From: Nocardia alba NBRC 108234
GTDB lineage: Bacteria > Actinomycetota > Actinomycetes > Mycobacteriales > Mycobacteriaceae
DNA: 64,000 bases
NCBI RefSeq assembly: GCF_001612665.1
Contig: NZ_BDAX01000033.1
Coordinates: 32,702 to 96,701 of the forward strand
Reading direction: 5' to 3'
A program made the position numbers and the translations under genes. Below are positions 50,996 through 58,425 of this stretch, one piece after another (position 1 is the stretch's first letter; each line of letters begins with the position of its first letter). The notes below the pieces were generated by a model. The model had not been told where the DNA came from, did not search any database, and was given only the letters and a program-made list of their open reading frames with translations.

Positions 50996-51565
50996 ATGAT
51001 CGACACCATCGGCACTCTCACCCGCGCCGACCTGCAAGACCTCACCGACGGCGACTACACCGCCGAGGCGGCCTGGCTGCTGACCACGCTGATGCACCAC
51101 GGCCTGGTCGAGGTCGACGACGGCCAAGGACGGCTGCAGGCTGACGCCCCGGTCCCGCGGTGGCTGCACGCCGCACTCGACGGCGTCGACCTGCGGGGGC
51201 CGGAGATCCCTGGCGAGTGGGCCACGTGTTTCGCACCGGTCGACTGGCCCGCGCTCGTGGCCGCTCACCCCGACGACCTGCGCCCGGCCGTCGAGCTCAT
51301 GGAACTCAATTCCAGCCCTAGCTGGGCAGCCACGTGCGAAGCGGTGAATCTGCTGGCGCCGGCGTGCTCGCCGCGTCTGTGGGTTGCGTTGCTCGTCGAA
51401 CCTACCGGCGAGCTCAGCCTGTACGCGCTGGGGCTGATCGGTGATGGCCTCGACGCCGAGAGCGATTCCAAGATCATCGCCGCAGTCGACGCACTACTCG
51501 GCTCGGAGCGCCACGGCACCGAGCAGTTGCACGTGAACAGCGCCACCGACTGGCAGCTGTTCTGA
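50996..51565 (+). CDS. Hypothetical protein downstream of the methyltransferase
   Basis: 189 residues from ATG 50996, with GGAGGAACCCAG as ribosome binding site. The N-terminal 55 residues look like a small winged helix (LTRADLQDLTDGDYTAEAAW, LMHHGLVEVDDGQGRL). The rest is acidic, with a central SSPSWAATCEAVNLLAPACS segment. No family is recognised. Position and orientation place it in the methyltransferase operon. Confidence 0.6.
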   Translation: MIDTIGTLTRADLQDLTDGDYTAEAAWLLTTLMHHGLVEVDDGQGRLQADAPVPRWLHAALDGVDLRGPEIPGEWATCFAPVDWPALVAAHPDDLRPAVELMELNSSPSWAATCEAVNLLAPACSPRLWVALLVEPTGELSLYALGLIGDGLDAESDSKIIAAVDALLGSERHGTEQLHVNSATDWQLF

Positions 51566-51594
51566 AAACCATAATCACACCGAAGGACTTCCCG

Positions 51595-51918
51595 ATGGCA
51601 TCCGCCGAGAAGGTCGCGCACCGCCTGCGGGCGTTGCCCAATCTCGATCACTACGAAATCCACGTCGGCTCACTCACCTCGAACCATATCGACCGAACCA
51701 TCGCCATCCGAACCGCCAGCGCCGTCATCACCGGCCCCCTCGCCTCGATCAGCGAATCGCTGATCGAGGGTGGCGCCCGCGTGCTGCTGCGAATCCGCAC
51801 CGACAGCACCATCGGCGAACTCACTCTCGGCCTGCACCCCGCACACCTGATCACGGTCCTGCCGCCCCACCACACGCTGACCGTGGCCATCGCCCCGAAA
51901 CCCAAACCCGACTGCTGA
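51595..51918 (+). CDS. Small hypothetical protein
   Basis: 107 residues from ATG 51595, following the previous gene by 29 bp, with AAGGACTTCCCG upstream. The composition is mainly beta-like (HYEIHVGSLTSNHIDRTIAI, ARVLLRIRTDSTIGELTLGL), without signal or membrane span. No family is recognised. It is probably the last gene of the methyltransferase operon. Confidence 0.55.
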   Translation: MASAEKVAHRLRALPNLDHYEIHVGSLTSNHIDRTIAIRTASAVITGPLASISESLIEGGARVLLRIRTDSTIGELTLGLHPAHLITVLPPHHTLTVAIAPKPKPDC

Positions 51919-52035
51919 GCAGGCGGAACAGACCATTGACCTGTTCTGCCCTGCCCTTGGCCACCTGCGCGCCCGAAGGTGGCCAAGGGCCTACCGGCCG
52001 TAGCCGTTCGGCCTGTGAGCGCGCCGATCTACGAC

Positions 52036-52067
52036 TTGTACATATTTATGTACAAGAATATGTACAA
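52036..52067. promoter_or_regulatory. TTGTACATA operator with three half-sites
   Basis: A palindrome TTGTACATA-TT-TATGTACAA (52036-52055) is followed after 3 bp by a third half-site TATGTACAA (52059-52067). It ends 18 bp before the Phd-like start, where an antitoxin-type autorepressor would bind. The AT-richness contrasts sharply with its surroundings. Confidence 0.85.
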
Positions 52068-52085
52068 GCGCGCTATGGTGGGGAC

Positions 52086-52571
52086 ATGACATTCCCGAAC
52101 GTGATGCCGGTCAGCGAGTTTCGCGCCGAGGCAACGAAGATGATCAAGCACGTGGCCGCGAACCCCGCCCGGCGCGTGTACGTGGGTGCGAACCGTCGCC
52201 CTGAGGCGGTCCTGATGTCGGTATCGGCCGACATCCCGCCAGGAGTACGCCAGGCACTGCTCGACACCTGCTTCTCCTACCTGGTCGAGCACTCGCCCTA
52301 CAGCTGGGCCTCTGACGGAGGACTGCTGCACGTCGGAGACGACTTCGGCGGCATCTTCGCCTGGCTGTGGCGCTGCGACCAGACCGAGGCCATGGACCAC
52401 CTCGAGCGTTTCATCCGACTGCTCCGCGCCAGCGAACGCGCGCCCAGGGTCCAAACCCTCGAAGACGTGCTGGTCGCTATGCAGTTCGCCGTCGACCTCA
52501 CCGACGAGGAATATCTCGCCATCCGCGCCCGCGCCCGTACCGAACTTGCCGACCGCTTCCCCGTCGAGTGA
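52086..52571 (+). CDS. Phd/YefM-like N-terminal domain protein
   Basis: 161 residues from ATG 52086. Residues 5-40 (VMPVSEFRAEATKMIKHVAA, VYVGANRRPEAVLMS) match the DNA-binding fold of Phd/YefM antitoxins. The following 120 residues form a helical domain not found in simple antitoxins. No toxin gene is adjacent; the next gene is convergent. The TTGTACATA palindrome upstream fits autorepression. It may be an orphan antitoxin or a repurposed regulator. Confidence 0.65.
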   Translation: MTFPNVMPVSEFRAEATKMIKHVAANPARRVYVGANRRPEAVLMSVSADIPPGVRQALLDTCFSYLVEHSPYSWASDGGLLHVGDDFGGIFAWLWRCDQTEAMDHLERFIRLLRASERAPRVQTLEDVLVAMQFAVDLTDEEYLAIRARARTELADRFPVE

Positions 52572-52624
52572 TGCGACACTCGATCACCCATAGCCGCAGT
52601 CGAATTCGCAAGGCGCCGGATTTC

Positions 52625-53509
52625 TCAGGTCTGGACCTCACGCGCCGGTCCTTGCCGGTGGTCGAGGTCGTCGAGGGCGGTCACGATCAACTGACGGGCC
52701 TCGCGGCCGTAGACCGCGGACCGTTTCAGCTCCTCGAACATCCGCGCGTAGAGACCGATCTCGGCGGGCTGGCTCACCTGAATGGACGCGGTCGGGGTTT
52801 CCAACGCGACCAGGTCGTCGTCGAAGATCCAGAACCCCGCGCTGCCGACGCCGCCGCGTTCGCGCATCAACGGGATGATGCCGAGCGAAACCTGCGGCAA
52901 CGCCATCACTTCGAGCAGGCGCCCGAGCTGGCCGGCCTGCACCTCGGCCGAGCCGAACCAGGTCCGCAGGGCTTGCTCCTCGAGGACGATGACGAACCGG
53001 CGCCCGCCGCGCTGCACGATCCGCTGCCGCGCCATCCGGATCGCGACCGCGTCCTCGACATCGTTCGGCGTGGCCAGGAACCGGATCCAGAACCGCACCA
53101 TCGCTGCCGCGTACTCCGGCGTCTGGAAAAGCCCTGGTACGACGTTGTGTTCGTAGATCCGGAACACCGTGGTCGCCTCATACCGCTGCGGAGTGTGCGC
53201 ACCGAGGACCCGTTTCATTCCGGCGCGGGATTCGCGCCGGTGCTCGGTGTAAGCGGAATCGACCGCGTGCAGTGTCGCGACCAGGTCGGGTTCCTGCTCG
53301 CGCGCACCGGCCAGCCGACACCAGTCGCCGATGTCGTGCACGGTCGGCAGCTGACGAGCGTTCTCGATCTTCGACACCCGCGTGAAGTGCTGCCCGGTGG
53401 CCTCGGCGAACGTGCGGATAGTCAACCCGGCACCACGGCGCAGTTCCCGCAGGCGGTGACCGAGTGCGCGACGCCCGTCCTGGGCCGAGCTAGACGGGCT
53501 GGTAGTCAC
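52625..53509 (-). CDS. XRE regulator with DUF5753 (Scr1/WhiJ-like)
   Basis: 294 residues from GTG 53509, overlapping the upstream gene by 20 bp. The N-terminal helix-turn-helix is clear (LGHRLRELRRGAGLTIRTFA, GQHFTRVSKIENARQLPTVH). DUF5753 follows (YEHNVVPGLFQTPEYAAAMV, RRFVIVLEEQALRTWFGSAE). Such proteins pair with a small acidic partner to control differentiation or toxin-antitoxin-like loci in actinomycetes. The partner here is the DUF6879 gene immediately upstream. A broken copy of its C-terminus lies at 29925-30044. Confidence 0.88.
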   Translation of the reverse strand: MTTSPSSSAQDGRRALGHRLRELRRGAGLTIRTFAEATGQHFTRVSKIENARQLPTVHDIGDWCRLAGAREQEPDLVATLHAVDSAYTEHRRESRAGMKRVLGAHTPQRYEATTVFRIYEHNVVPGLFQTPEYAAAMVRFWIRFLATPNDVEDAVAIRMARQRIVQRGGRRFVIVLEEQALRTWFGSAEVQAGQLGRLLEVMALPQVSLGIIPLMRERGGVGSAGFWIFDDDLVALETPTASIQVSQPAEIGLYARMFEELKRSAVYGREARQLIVTALDDLDHRQGPAREVQT

Positions 53510-54008
53510 GGTGGCGGATTGCCCACTGCCACACCGTCTCGAACGCCGTGCGGCACAGCTCGATATCACCGGGGTCGGTCGAGGTGACCTTGTCGGTGCC
53601 CAGCCCGTCGCCGGAGTAGTGCAAGAAGATCACCACCGCGTCGTCGAGCAGGTAGAAGTCGTTGCCCGGGATCGCGACCGAGTCCAAGCGCGAGCGCGGT
53701 ACCCACCGGATGTCCTCGCCCGCGGCGACCATCGGGCCCGCGATCGAGTGCGACCAGCGTTGATACGCCGAGAGCGGTTCGGACACGACCCGGGCCCGGC
53801 GCACCGTGCGCCCGGCCGCGGTGTGGGCGCGCAGGTTGGTACACCAGTCGCCCAGCCACGCCAGGTCGTCGGGTTCGCCGGCGGCCCACTTGGCCATGTA
53901 CGGCAGCTCGATCTCGGTGCCGTAGGCGTCGCGGGTCTCCAGATGCACCGCGCTGGCGGTGAAATCGGTCAGTAGCCGGTCGAATTCGGCGTCACTGATT
54001 GCTGTCAC
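53490..54008 (-). CDS. DUF6879-family protein
   Basis: 172 residues from GTG 54008. Recognised from FDRLLTDFTASAVHLETRDAY, then RRARVVSEPLSAYQRWSHSI and DFYLLDDAVVIFLHYSGDG, a pattern seen next to DUF5753 regulators. It overlaps genes on both sides (17 bp with the 74-residue protein gene, 20 bp with the regulator), so the three are one tightly coupled unit. The protein is cytosolic. Its biochemical role is not established. Confidence 0.8.
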   Translation of the reverse strand: MTAISDAEFDRLLTDFTASAVHLETRDAYGTEIELPYMAKWAAGEPDDLAWLGDWCTNLRAHTAAGRTVRRARVVSEPLSAYQRWSHSIAGPMVAAGEDIRWVPRSRLDSVAIPGNDFYLLDDAVVIFLHYSGDGLGTDKVTSTDPGDIELCRTAFETVWQWAIRHRDYQPV

Positions 54009-54216
54009 TGGCGGCCTGGGCTTCTTGGGTGAAGAACGGGACGAGCCGGTCGGGGATCTCCACGCACGATTCCCCCTCGGGAATGTTCATCTGGGCCAGG
54101 ATCTGCGGATCGGTGACGACCCAGCCCTGCACGATCCACCCGGTGTCGGTCTTGTACAGCGTCGGTGATCCGGACGGGTTCGAGCCGGGATCCTTGGCGA
54201 CGAACGTAAAACTCAT
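53992..54216 (-). CDS. Small hypothetical protein of the DUF5753 unit
   Basis: 74 residues from ATG 54216, with GGCAGGGGG nearby. The sequence is mostly beta-like (MSFTFVAKDPGSNPSGSPTL, DTGWIVQGWVVTDPQ) and ends acidic. Similar short proteins precede DUF6879 genes in other actinomycetes, as I recall. A palindrome lies about 85 bp upstream. Function is unknown. Confidence 0.7.
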   Translation of the reverse strand: MSFTFVAKDPGSNPSGSPTLYKTDTGWIVQGWVVTDPQILAQMNIPEGESCVEIPDRLVPFFTQEAQAASDSNQ

Positions 54217-54299
54217 GGTGGCCCCCTGCCAACGGTGTTGCGCGATATTTCTGCTGCTCGTTCATCCTGGTCGCCGGGGTGCGGGTGGGTCAATGGGCC

Positions 54300-54326
54300 A
54301 ATGTTGCGCAACATTTCGCAACATTG
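54300..54326. promoter_or_regulatory. AATGTTGCGCAACATT palindrome, candidate operator
   Basis: A perfect 16-bp palindrome (54300-54315), followed by a further half-site GCAACATT (54318-54325). It lies between the leftward DUF5753 unit and the rightward small genes at 54446 and may control either. Confidence 0.8.
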
Positions 54327-54445
54327 TTCCGTCGCGGTCGCCTCCGCTCTTAGCGTTGTGGCCACGCCGTGCGGCGCCGGTCCGACGTGCAGTCACCGGT
54401 GTCGTGGGCGCTCACTTTCACCGCCGCCGAGGAGGCCCGCGACCG

Positions 54446-54634
54446 ATGAGCCATAAGACCCGCCGGGTGCCCGCCGAGCTGACCGAGCGGGCGCAGCGCC
54501 GATCGCTGGCGATCAGGTGGTCCGACGAACCGCCGACCGGGTGGGAGCTCTACACCCCGTTCCGGGTCGTGTGCCACGGCACCCTCGACAACGTCGACGA
54601 CTGGTTGACCGCGGCCGAGGCCACCGGCCGATGA
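54446..54634 (+). CDS. Small basic hypothetical protein
   Basis: 62 residues from ATG 54446, with GAGGAGG 10 bases upstream. It begins MSHKTRRVPAELTERAQRRS and ends with an acidic helix (LDNVDDWLTAAEATGR). No family is recognised. Its stop overlaps the next start (ATGA), so it is coupled to a 25-residue membrane peptide. Confidence 0.55.
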   Translation: MSHKTRRVPAELTERAQRRSLAIRWSDEPPTGWELYTPFRVVCHGTLDNVDDWLTAAEATGR

Positions 54635-54708
54635 TCACCTTCGGGTACCTACTCGCGGTGGGGATCCCGCTGGTCGTGCTCGTCGCGGCGATCCGACCTC
54701 GCTGGTAG
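54631..54708 (+). CDS. 25-residue membrane peptide
   Basis: ATG 54631 overlaps the upstream TGA. The product is one hydrophobic span (MITFGYLLAVGIPLVVLVAA) ending in a short basic tail, IRPRW. The tight overlap and membrane character suggest a real small protein, like other tiny spans in this element. Confidence 0.5.
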   Translation: MITFGYLLAVGIPLVVLVAAIRPRW

Positions 54709-54751
54709 CGGAAGCCGCGGAAAGTCCATCGCCCAGCCATGCACTGCCTGG

Positions 54752-54988
54752 TCAGCTCGCCACGACGGCGAAAGTCACGTCGTTGGGGTCCATGCCGTCG
54801 GCTTGGGCGGCCACCCGGTCGAAGACCTCGATGACGCGCATCGCCGTGGCGACGCCGTCGAGTCCATGGCGATCGTGCAGCGCGACGAGCAAGGCCGTGA
54901 CCTCGTCCTCGTTTCCGAGGATGTGCGCGAGGTTGATCGCGTGCGCCCGGCGCAGGATGTCGCGCAGAGGGCTGCTCGTTACGGTCAT
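54752..54988 (-). CDS. Small helical hypothetical protein
   Basis: 78 residues from ATG 54988; the frame is open upstream but lacks a better start. It reads as helices (LRDILRRAHAINLAHILGNE, VTALLVALHDRHGLDGVATA) with an acidic end. No family is recognised. It follows a 35-codon leftward frame closely. Confidence 0.5.
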   Translation of the reverse strand: MTVTSSPLRDILRRAHAINLAHILGNEDEVTALLVALHDRHGLDGVATAMRVIEVFDRVAAQADGMDPNDVTFAVVAS

Positions 54989-54995
54989 CGGTTGA

Positions 54996-55103
54996 TCATC
55001 GAGCAATCCACCGCACACAGGCACCGAAACGAACACCGCCGCAGTCGATCTCGATCTCGCGTACCAGTGCCCGCAAGGCTCGCGAGCGTAGGTTGTCGAC
55101 CAT
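54996..55103 (-). CDS. 35-residue possible peptide
   Basis: ATG 55103 to TGA 54996, 7 bp before the next leftward start. It contains LRALVREIEID, which matches the C-terminus of the protein at 55768-55950 at both DNA and peptide level. No ribosome binding site is clear. It may be a gene fragment rather than a functional peptide. Confidence 0.25.
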   Translation of the reverse strand: MVDNLRSRALRALVREIEIDCGGVRFGACVRWIAR

Positions 55104-55182
55104 GACCATCCCTGTAGAGACCTTCGCGTCGGGGATTCTCGACGCCGCAGCGAGCACCCTGACCGGGGGTTAGCCTGTCGTC

Positions 55183-55725
55183 ATGACATCGGGGGATCTC
55201 GACGCTTTGGCTATCGCTCGCGAGCAGCTCCGTCATCTCGCGGACGGGCGGCATCTCGACGATCCGCAGTTCCGGCTGCAGCTGGGTCTGCTGGCCGCCC
55301 AGATCGCCTTGGCGGAAAGACTTCCCGCGGACCTCCCGCTTCCGGCAGACCTTTGGCAAGAGCAGCAGATCCCGCACCCGCCGGTGACCGTTGGCGAGTG
55401 GGATCTGCCCACGATCCAGCGCTTCCTCGAGGGGCTGCCCGATACCGGCATGAAGACGCTGCGGGCTCTGGTCGCCGAGGGAGGCAGCGCTACACCCGCG
55501 CGCATCAAAGAACTCATCGGCATGAAGAGCCTGTCGGGCGTGAAATCGGCACAGCAGAATGCGTTCCGGTTGATGCCCTCACAGCCGCGGCCGCCCGGAT
55601 GGCTCATCGAGAAGAAGCACACCAACAACAACCAAGACGCCACGATCGAGCGATACTTCGTCCGCTCGGCCCTGCTGCCCTTGGTTGCCGAGGCGCTCGA
55701 CCAGATCGACAGAGACATCCGGTAA
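55183..55725 (+). CDS. Hypothetical protein
   Basis: 180 residues from ATG 55183. The N-terminal helix pair (ALAIAREQLRHLADGRHLDD, LQLGLLAAQIALAERL) is followed by a possible winged helix (GMKTLRALVAEGGSATPARI, KELIGMKSLSGVKSA) and a C-terminal helix. Good codon bias supports a gene. No family is recognised and no ribosome binding site is strong. A regulator is possible. Confidence 0.6.
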   Translation: MTSGDLDALAIAREQLRHLADGRHLDDPQFRLQLGLLAAQIALAERLPADLPLPADLWQEQQIPHPPVTVGEWDLPTIQRFLEGLPDTGMKTLRALVAEGGSATPARIKELIGMKSLSGVKSAQQNAFRLMPSQPRPPGWLIEKKHTNNNQDATIERYFVRSALLPLVAEALDQIDRDIR

Positions 55726-55767
55726 GCAGGCATGTCGGCCACCGGATCCGCGGTCCACCCCGTCGCC

Positions 55768-55950
55768 TCAGTCGATCTCGATCTCGCGTACCAGCGTCCG
55801 AAGGCGTTCTTCTTCAGCATCAGATACCGGGGTGATCGCGTCGGTGATGGGCAGCAGCAGGGTCATCGGGCGCGATCGCGCATCGACGACAACAGCGCAC
55901 TCGACCGCGGCAAGGACGTCGCCGGTCTGGGTCAGCACCAACGCGGTCAA
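55768..55950 (-). CDS. Small hypothetical protein with LVREIEID terminus
   Basis: 60 residues from TTG 55950, but coding-like sequence (RIGEPYPGQLTALVLTQTGD) extends at least 10 codons upstream, so the true start may be higher. A beta-rich N-terminal part (LTALVLTQTGDVLAAVECAV) precedes an acidic C-terminal helix. No family is recognised. Confidence 0.4.
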   Translation of the reverse strand: MTALVLTQTGDVLAAVECAVVVDARSRPMTLLLPITDAITPVSDAEEERLRTLVREIEID

Positions 55951-56060
55951 CTGTCCGGGGTAAGGCTCGCCGATGCGTAAGCCACGCGTCGGCCGACGAG
56001 ACCGACGACCGATACTGACTCGCCGACGCGACGCTGTCGGCGAGAGATCGGGTCCGGCGG

Positions 56061-56633
56061 TCAGCGTGGCAATTGGGGACCGTGTCGGCGGACCGGATGG
56101 CCCGAGATTCCCTGTCGAAGGATCGCCGCCGCAGCGGGTGGCACTTTTTCTAAGGGCGGGTATCTACCCAAGCTTGAGAAATATTTCATGACACCCACGT
56201 ACTCGGCCCAGCCTTCCCTCACGAGTTCTCGGTCTCGCCCCTCGTGGCGGGTGCTCGGGTCTGCGTCCCGGTAGGCGGCGATGCGGCGACGCAGCCCTCG
56301 CGCCGCGATCTCCTCCCGACCTGTCATCGGCAACCGCACGTAGAACATGGCTGACGACACCGGGCCCTCGCCATACCGAACCTGTAGCTGTCCGGCGCGC
56401 TGCAACGACAACGCGGCTCGCCTGTACGCGACCCTGACGCTGCGAGTAGAGCCCCGCCCGTAAAGGGCGAGACTCTGGCCGCGGCCCGAGAGGCCTCCCT
56501 GGTATCCGGGGTTAGGCCAGGGGTTGGCCAGGTCGCCGCTCAACGTGTGCCACAGGTCCGGCAGGTGCACGCAGCGCACCAATCGCAGCCGCCGAAGGAT
56601 CTCGCGTTGTCGCACGCCTGGTCCTCTGCTCAT
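56061..56633 (-). CDS. Hypothetical protein, possibly winged-helix
   Basis: 190 residues from ATG 56633. The start VRQREILRRLRLVRCVHLPD, then YRRAALSLQRAGQLQVRY, resembles a short winged helix seen in mobile-element proteins that read QREIL. The middle includes FYVRLPMTGREEIAARGLRR and the end is basic. No signal or membrane span is seen. Family not recognised. Confidence 0.6.
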   Translation of the reverse strand: MSRGPGVRQREILRRLRLVRCVHLPDLWHTLSGDLANPWPNPGYQGGLSGRGQSLALYGRGSTRSVRVAYRRAALSLQRAGQLQVRYGEGPVSSAMFYVRLPMTGREEIAARGLRRRIAAYRDADPSTRHEGRDRELVREGWAEYVGVMKYFSSLGRYPPLEKVPPAAAAILRQGISGHPVRRHGPQLPR

Positions 56634-56774
56634 GCGCCAAATCTAAGTGTTGCCACTTTTTTGTAGTTGCCACGGCGTCGTCGCGAAGACTGGCCTCGAT
56701 CGAACCGGCGACGAGTCGAAGATCCGTCGCCGGTTCGCCTTACGCCTCGAGCCCCGCCCGGAACAGGAGACCGC

Positions 56775-56966
56775 ATGGCAGCCGACACCGCCGGCGCGAC
56801 AGATATCCGAGTTCGCGCACCGCGCTTTCGCAGCGCCTGCGGTGTGTCCTTCGTCGACCGGTCTGCACTGCCCGGTGGTCCCTCGTGCCAGGTCTTGCGC
56901 GGCAGCGTCATCGACGCCCTGCACACCCAGCGCAACTCCGACAACCTCACCAGCATCGGCGTCTAG
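56775..56966 (+). CDS. Small hypothetical protein
   Basis: 63 residues from ATG 56775, with CAGGAGACCGC as ribosome binding site. Strong GC bias at third positions supports coding. The sequence (MAADTAGATDIRVRAPRFRS, then LRGSVIDALHTQRNSDNLTS) has two Cys and no membrane span. No family is recognised. Confidence 0.5.
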   Translation: MAADTAGATDIRVRAPRFRSACGVSFVDRSALPGGPSCQVLRGSVIDALHTQRNSDNLTSIGV

Positions 56967-57240
56967 AACATGGCCCAGGACAACTACGTCACTACTCGTC
57001 GGAAAACTGCTGGATCGCACCGTTTTCCCAGCTCAATCGCCCGCCGACGCCAAAAGTCTTCTGGCGGTGGCCTGTCCAGGACTTGCACAACCCTCGATTC
57101 GGGGCTGGCGGGGTCAAACCCCGTGGGGCGCCTCAGTAAGATCCCAGATGTTCGGCAAGACCCGAGCGCAGCACGAGTTACACCTCCTCCGACTCCACGC
57201 GACTTACCCAGTTCGAGTGTGGAAGGAGGTGATATCGCGA

Positions 57241-57444
57241 ATGCGCAAGGAGACATCGAACGGGCCGCAAGGCCACGGCGAGAACCTGTCGTTCACCGAG
57301 CAGCTGCTGCTGCTGGTGATCGGATTCGGCTTCAACGTCGCGTTGGTATTTCTGCCCATGTTGTTGCCCGCTGAGGTGACATATGTGCAGCTGTGTACCG
57401 ACCCGACGATTCCTGTCGAGTCGGTACACGCCAACTGCTCGTAG
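57241..57444 (+). CDS. Small membrane protein with near-perfect ribosome binding site
   Basis: 67 residues from ATG 57241. AAGGAGGTGATA is an almost full complement of the 16S rRNA 3' end, so strong translation is expected. After a polar N-terminus (MRKETSNGPQGHGENLSFTE) comes one span (QLLLLVIGFGFNVALVFLPM) and an outer tail with two Cys (QLCTDPTIPVESVHANCS). An intrinsic terminator follows. Function is unknown. Confidence 0.7.
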   Translation: MRKETSNGPQGHGENLSFTEQLLLLVIGFGFNVALVFLPMLLPAEVTYVQLCTDPTIPVESVHANCS

Positions 57445-57485
57445 CGGGTGGAACCCTGAGAAAGTGCTCCCGCTGAGCAACCCCG

Positions 57486-57520
57486 GCCCCGGCTGTCTAT
57501 TAGGCAGTCGGGGCTTTTCT
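57486..57520 (+). terminator. Rho-independent terminator
   Basis: A 13-bp stem (GCCCCGGCTGTCT with AGGCAGTCGGGGC, two G-U pairs) with a 3-base loop is followed by TTTTCT. It lies 41 bp after the membrane protein stop. Confidence 0.85.
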
Positions 57521-57791
57521 ACGTCAAGGGGTCGACCCAGCTAGACGGTACCATCTGTGACGTGGCTCACAGTGGGGGGATATAGTAAAACGCGGCTCGC
57601 CGACGTCCACAGGTCACGTTGCACCACGATGAATCTCGCTGCTCAGCGAGGGTTTTCCGTGAACCGCGGCGCGCGGGCCCGCTTTTCGCGGAACCGCCCT
57701 ACACCGCGGTGGAGGGCGGCCCTTTCCGGTGTGGCCGGGGGCGTGGAAGAACCTGCCTCTGACCCCCGATAGCGCTGGCAGAATCACCGCT
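57521..57791. other. Intergenic region before the second membrane paralogue
   Basis: No convincing gene. A frame at 57557-57772 has no ribosome binding site and is Arg-rich, as expected by chance in GC-rich DNA. The stretch presumably holds the promoter of the gene at 57792. Confidence 0.4.
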
Positions 57792-58355
57792 GTGATCGCA
57801 TGGTTCGCGCAGCAACCCGCCGGGACGGCGACTGTGGAATGGAAAGACTTCGGCCCCTTCGCCGCTGGGCTGGGAACTCTGCTGGCGGCATTCGTTGCTG
57901 GCTGGTTCCTCTCACGCAACAGCAGGAAGACTCCGTACGACCGCCTGGAGCAGCTCTCCAAAGCCCGCGCCGAATGGCCGGAAGAACTCGAAGGGCGGGG
58001 ATCGCTGGACCGCTCGATCGAATACGCGCTGGCTCGAATCCGCTCGCTAGAAGGCCCAGCAATCCACGTGCACCTCACGATGGAGGCGCGGCGGGCGAAC
58101 CAGAAGGTTGCGAATGATCATCTTGGCGAGGCCATGGGGGGGCTGCTGTTTCTGGTGGCGTCCGCAGCCATGGTGCTGCTCGTGGTATGGGCTCGACCGA
58201 TGATCGGCGACGACCCTGTCTATGCGGTGAAGGTCGTGACGGTCACGTCCGTCGGATTAATCATGTTTGGCCTGTACGGGCTGTTCAGGACGGCATGGCA
58301 CGGGTGGCAGTGGTGGCGGTGGAGACGGCAGTGGCGGCCTTCTGACCCTCGATAA
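57792..58355 (+). CDS. Membrane protein, paralogue of the gene at 42.8 kb
   Basis: 187 residues from GTG 57792; an earlier GTG at 57729 would add 21 residues without a ribosome binding site. A first span (residues 24-41, FAAGLGTLLAAFVAGWFLS) is followed by RLEQLSKARAEWPEELEGRG, then two spans (about 115-135 and 148-168) and a Trp/Arg-rich tail. The layout and the L..L...WPE..GR segment match 42821-43378, so both belong to one unnamed family. Confidence 0.6.
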   Translation: MIAWFAQQPAGTATVEWKDFGPFAAGLGTLLAAFVAGWFLSRNSRKTPYDRLEQLSKARAEWPEELEGRGSLDRSIEYALARIRSLEGPAIHVHLTMEARRANQKVANDHLGEAMGGLLFLVASAAMVLLVVWARPMIGDDPVYAVKVVTVTSVGLIMFGLYGLFRTAWHGWQWWRWRRQWRPSDPR

Positions 58356-58384
58356 CGTTTCCATGCGGCTCGGTGGCTAGACAG

Positions 58385-58418
58385 CGGAAGGCCGGGACTG
58401 TGCAGTCCCGGCCTTCCG
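58385..58418. terminator. Bidirectional hairpin terminator
   Basis: Perfect 16-bp arms CGGAAGGCCGGGACTG and CAGTCCCGGCCTTCCG. It lies between a rightward gene ending at 58355 and a leftward gene ending at 58426, and serves both. Confidence 0.88.
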
Positions 58419-58425
58419 ATGAGTC

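Noticed and set aside
57109..57135. tRNA-like T-arm (GCGGGGTCAAACCCCGT) suggesting a tRNA or tRNA-fragment attachment site
   Set aside because: The loop lacks the T54 of a true T-loop, the GGGGCGCC that follows has no matching 5' acceptor strand within 100 bp upstream, and no anticodon arm could be drawn. No second copy is present in the window.
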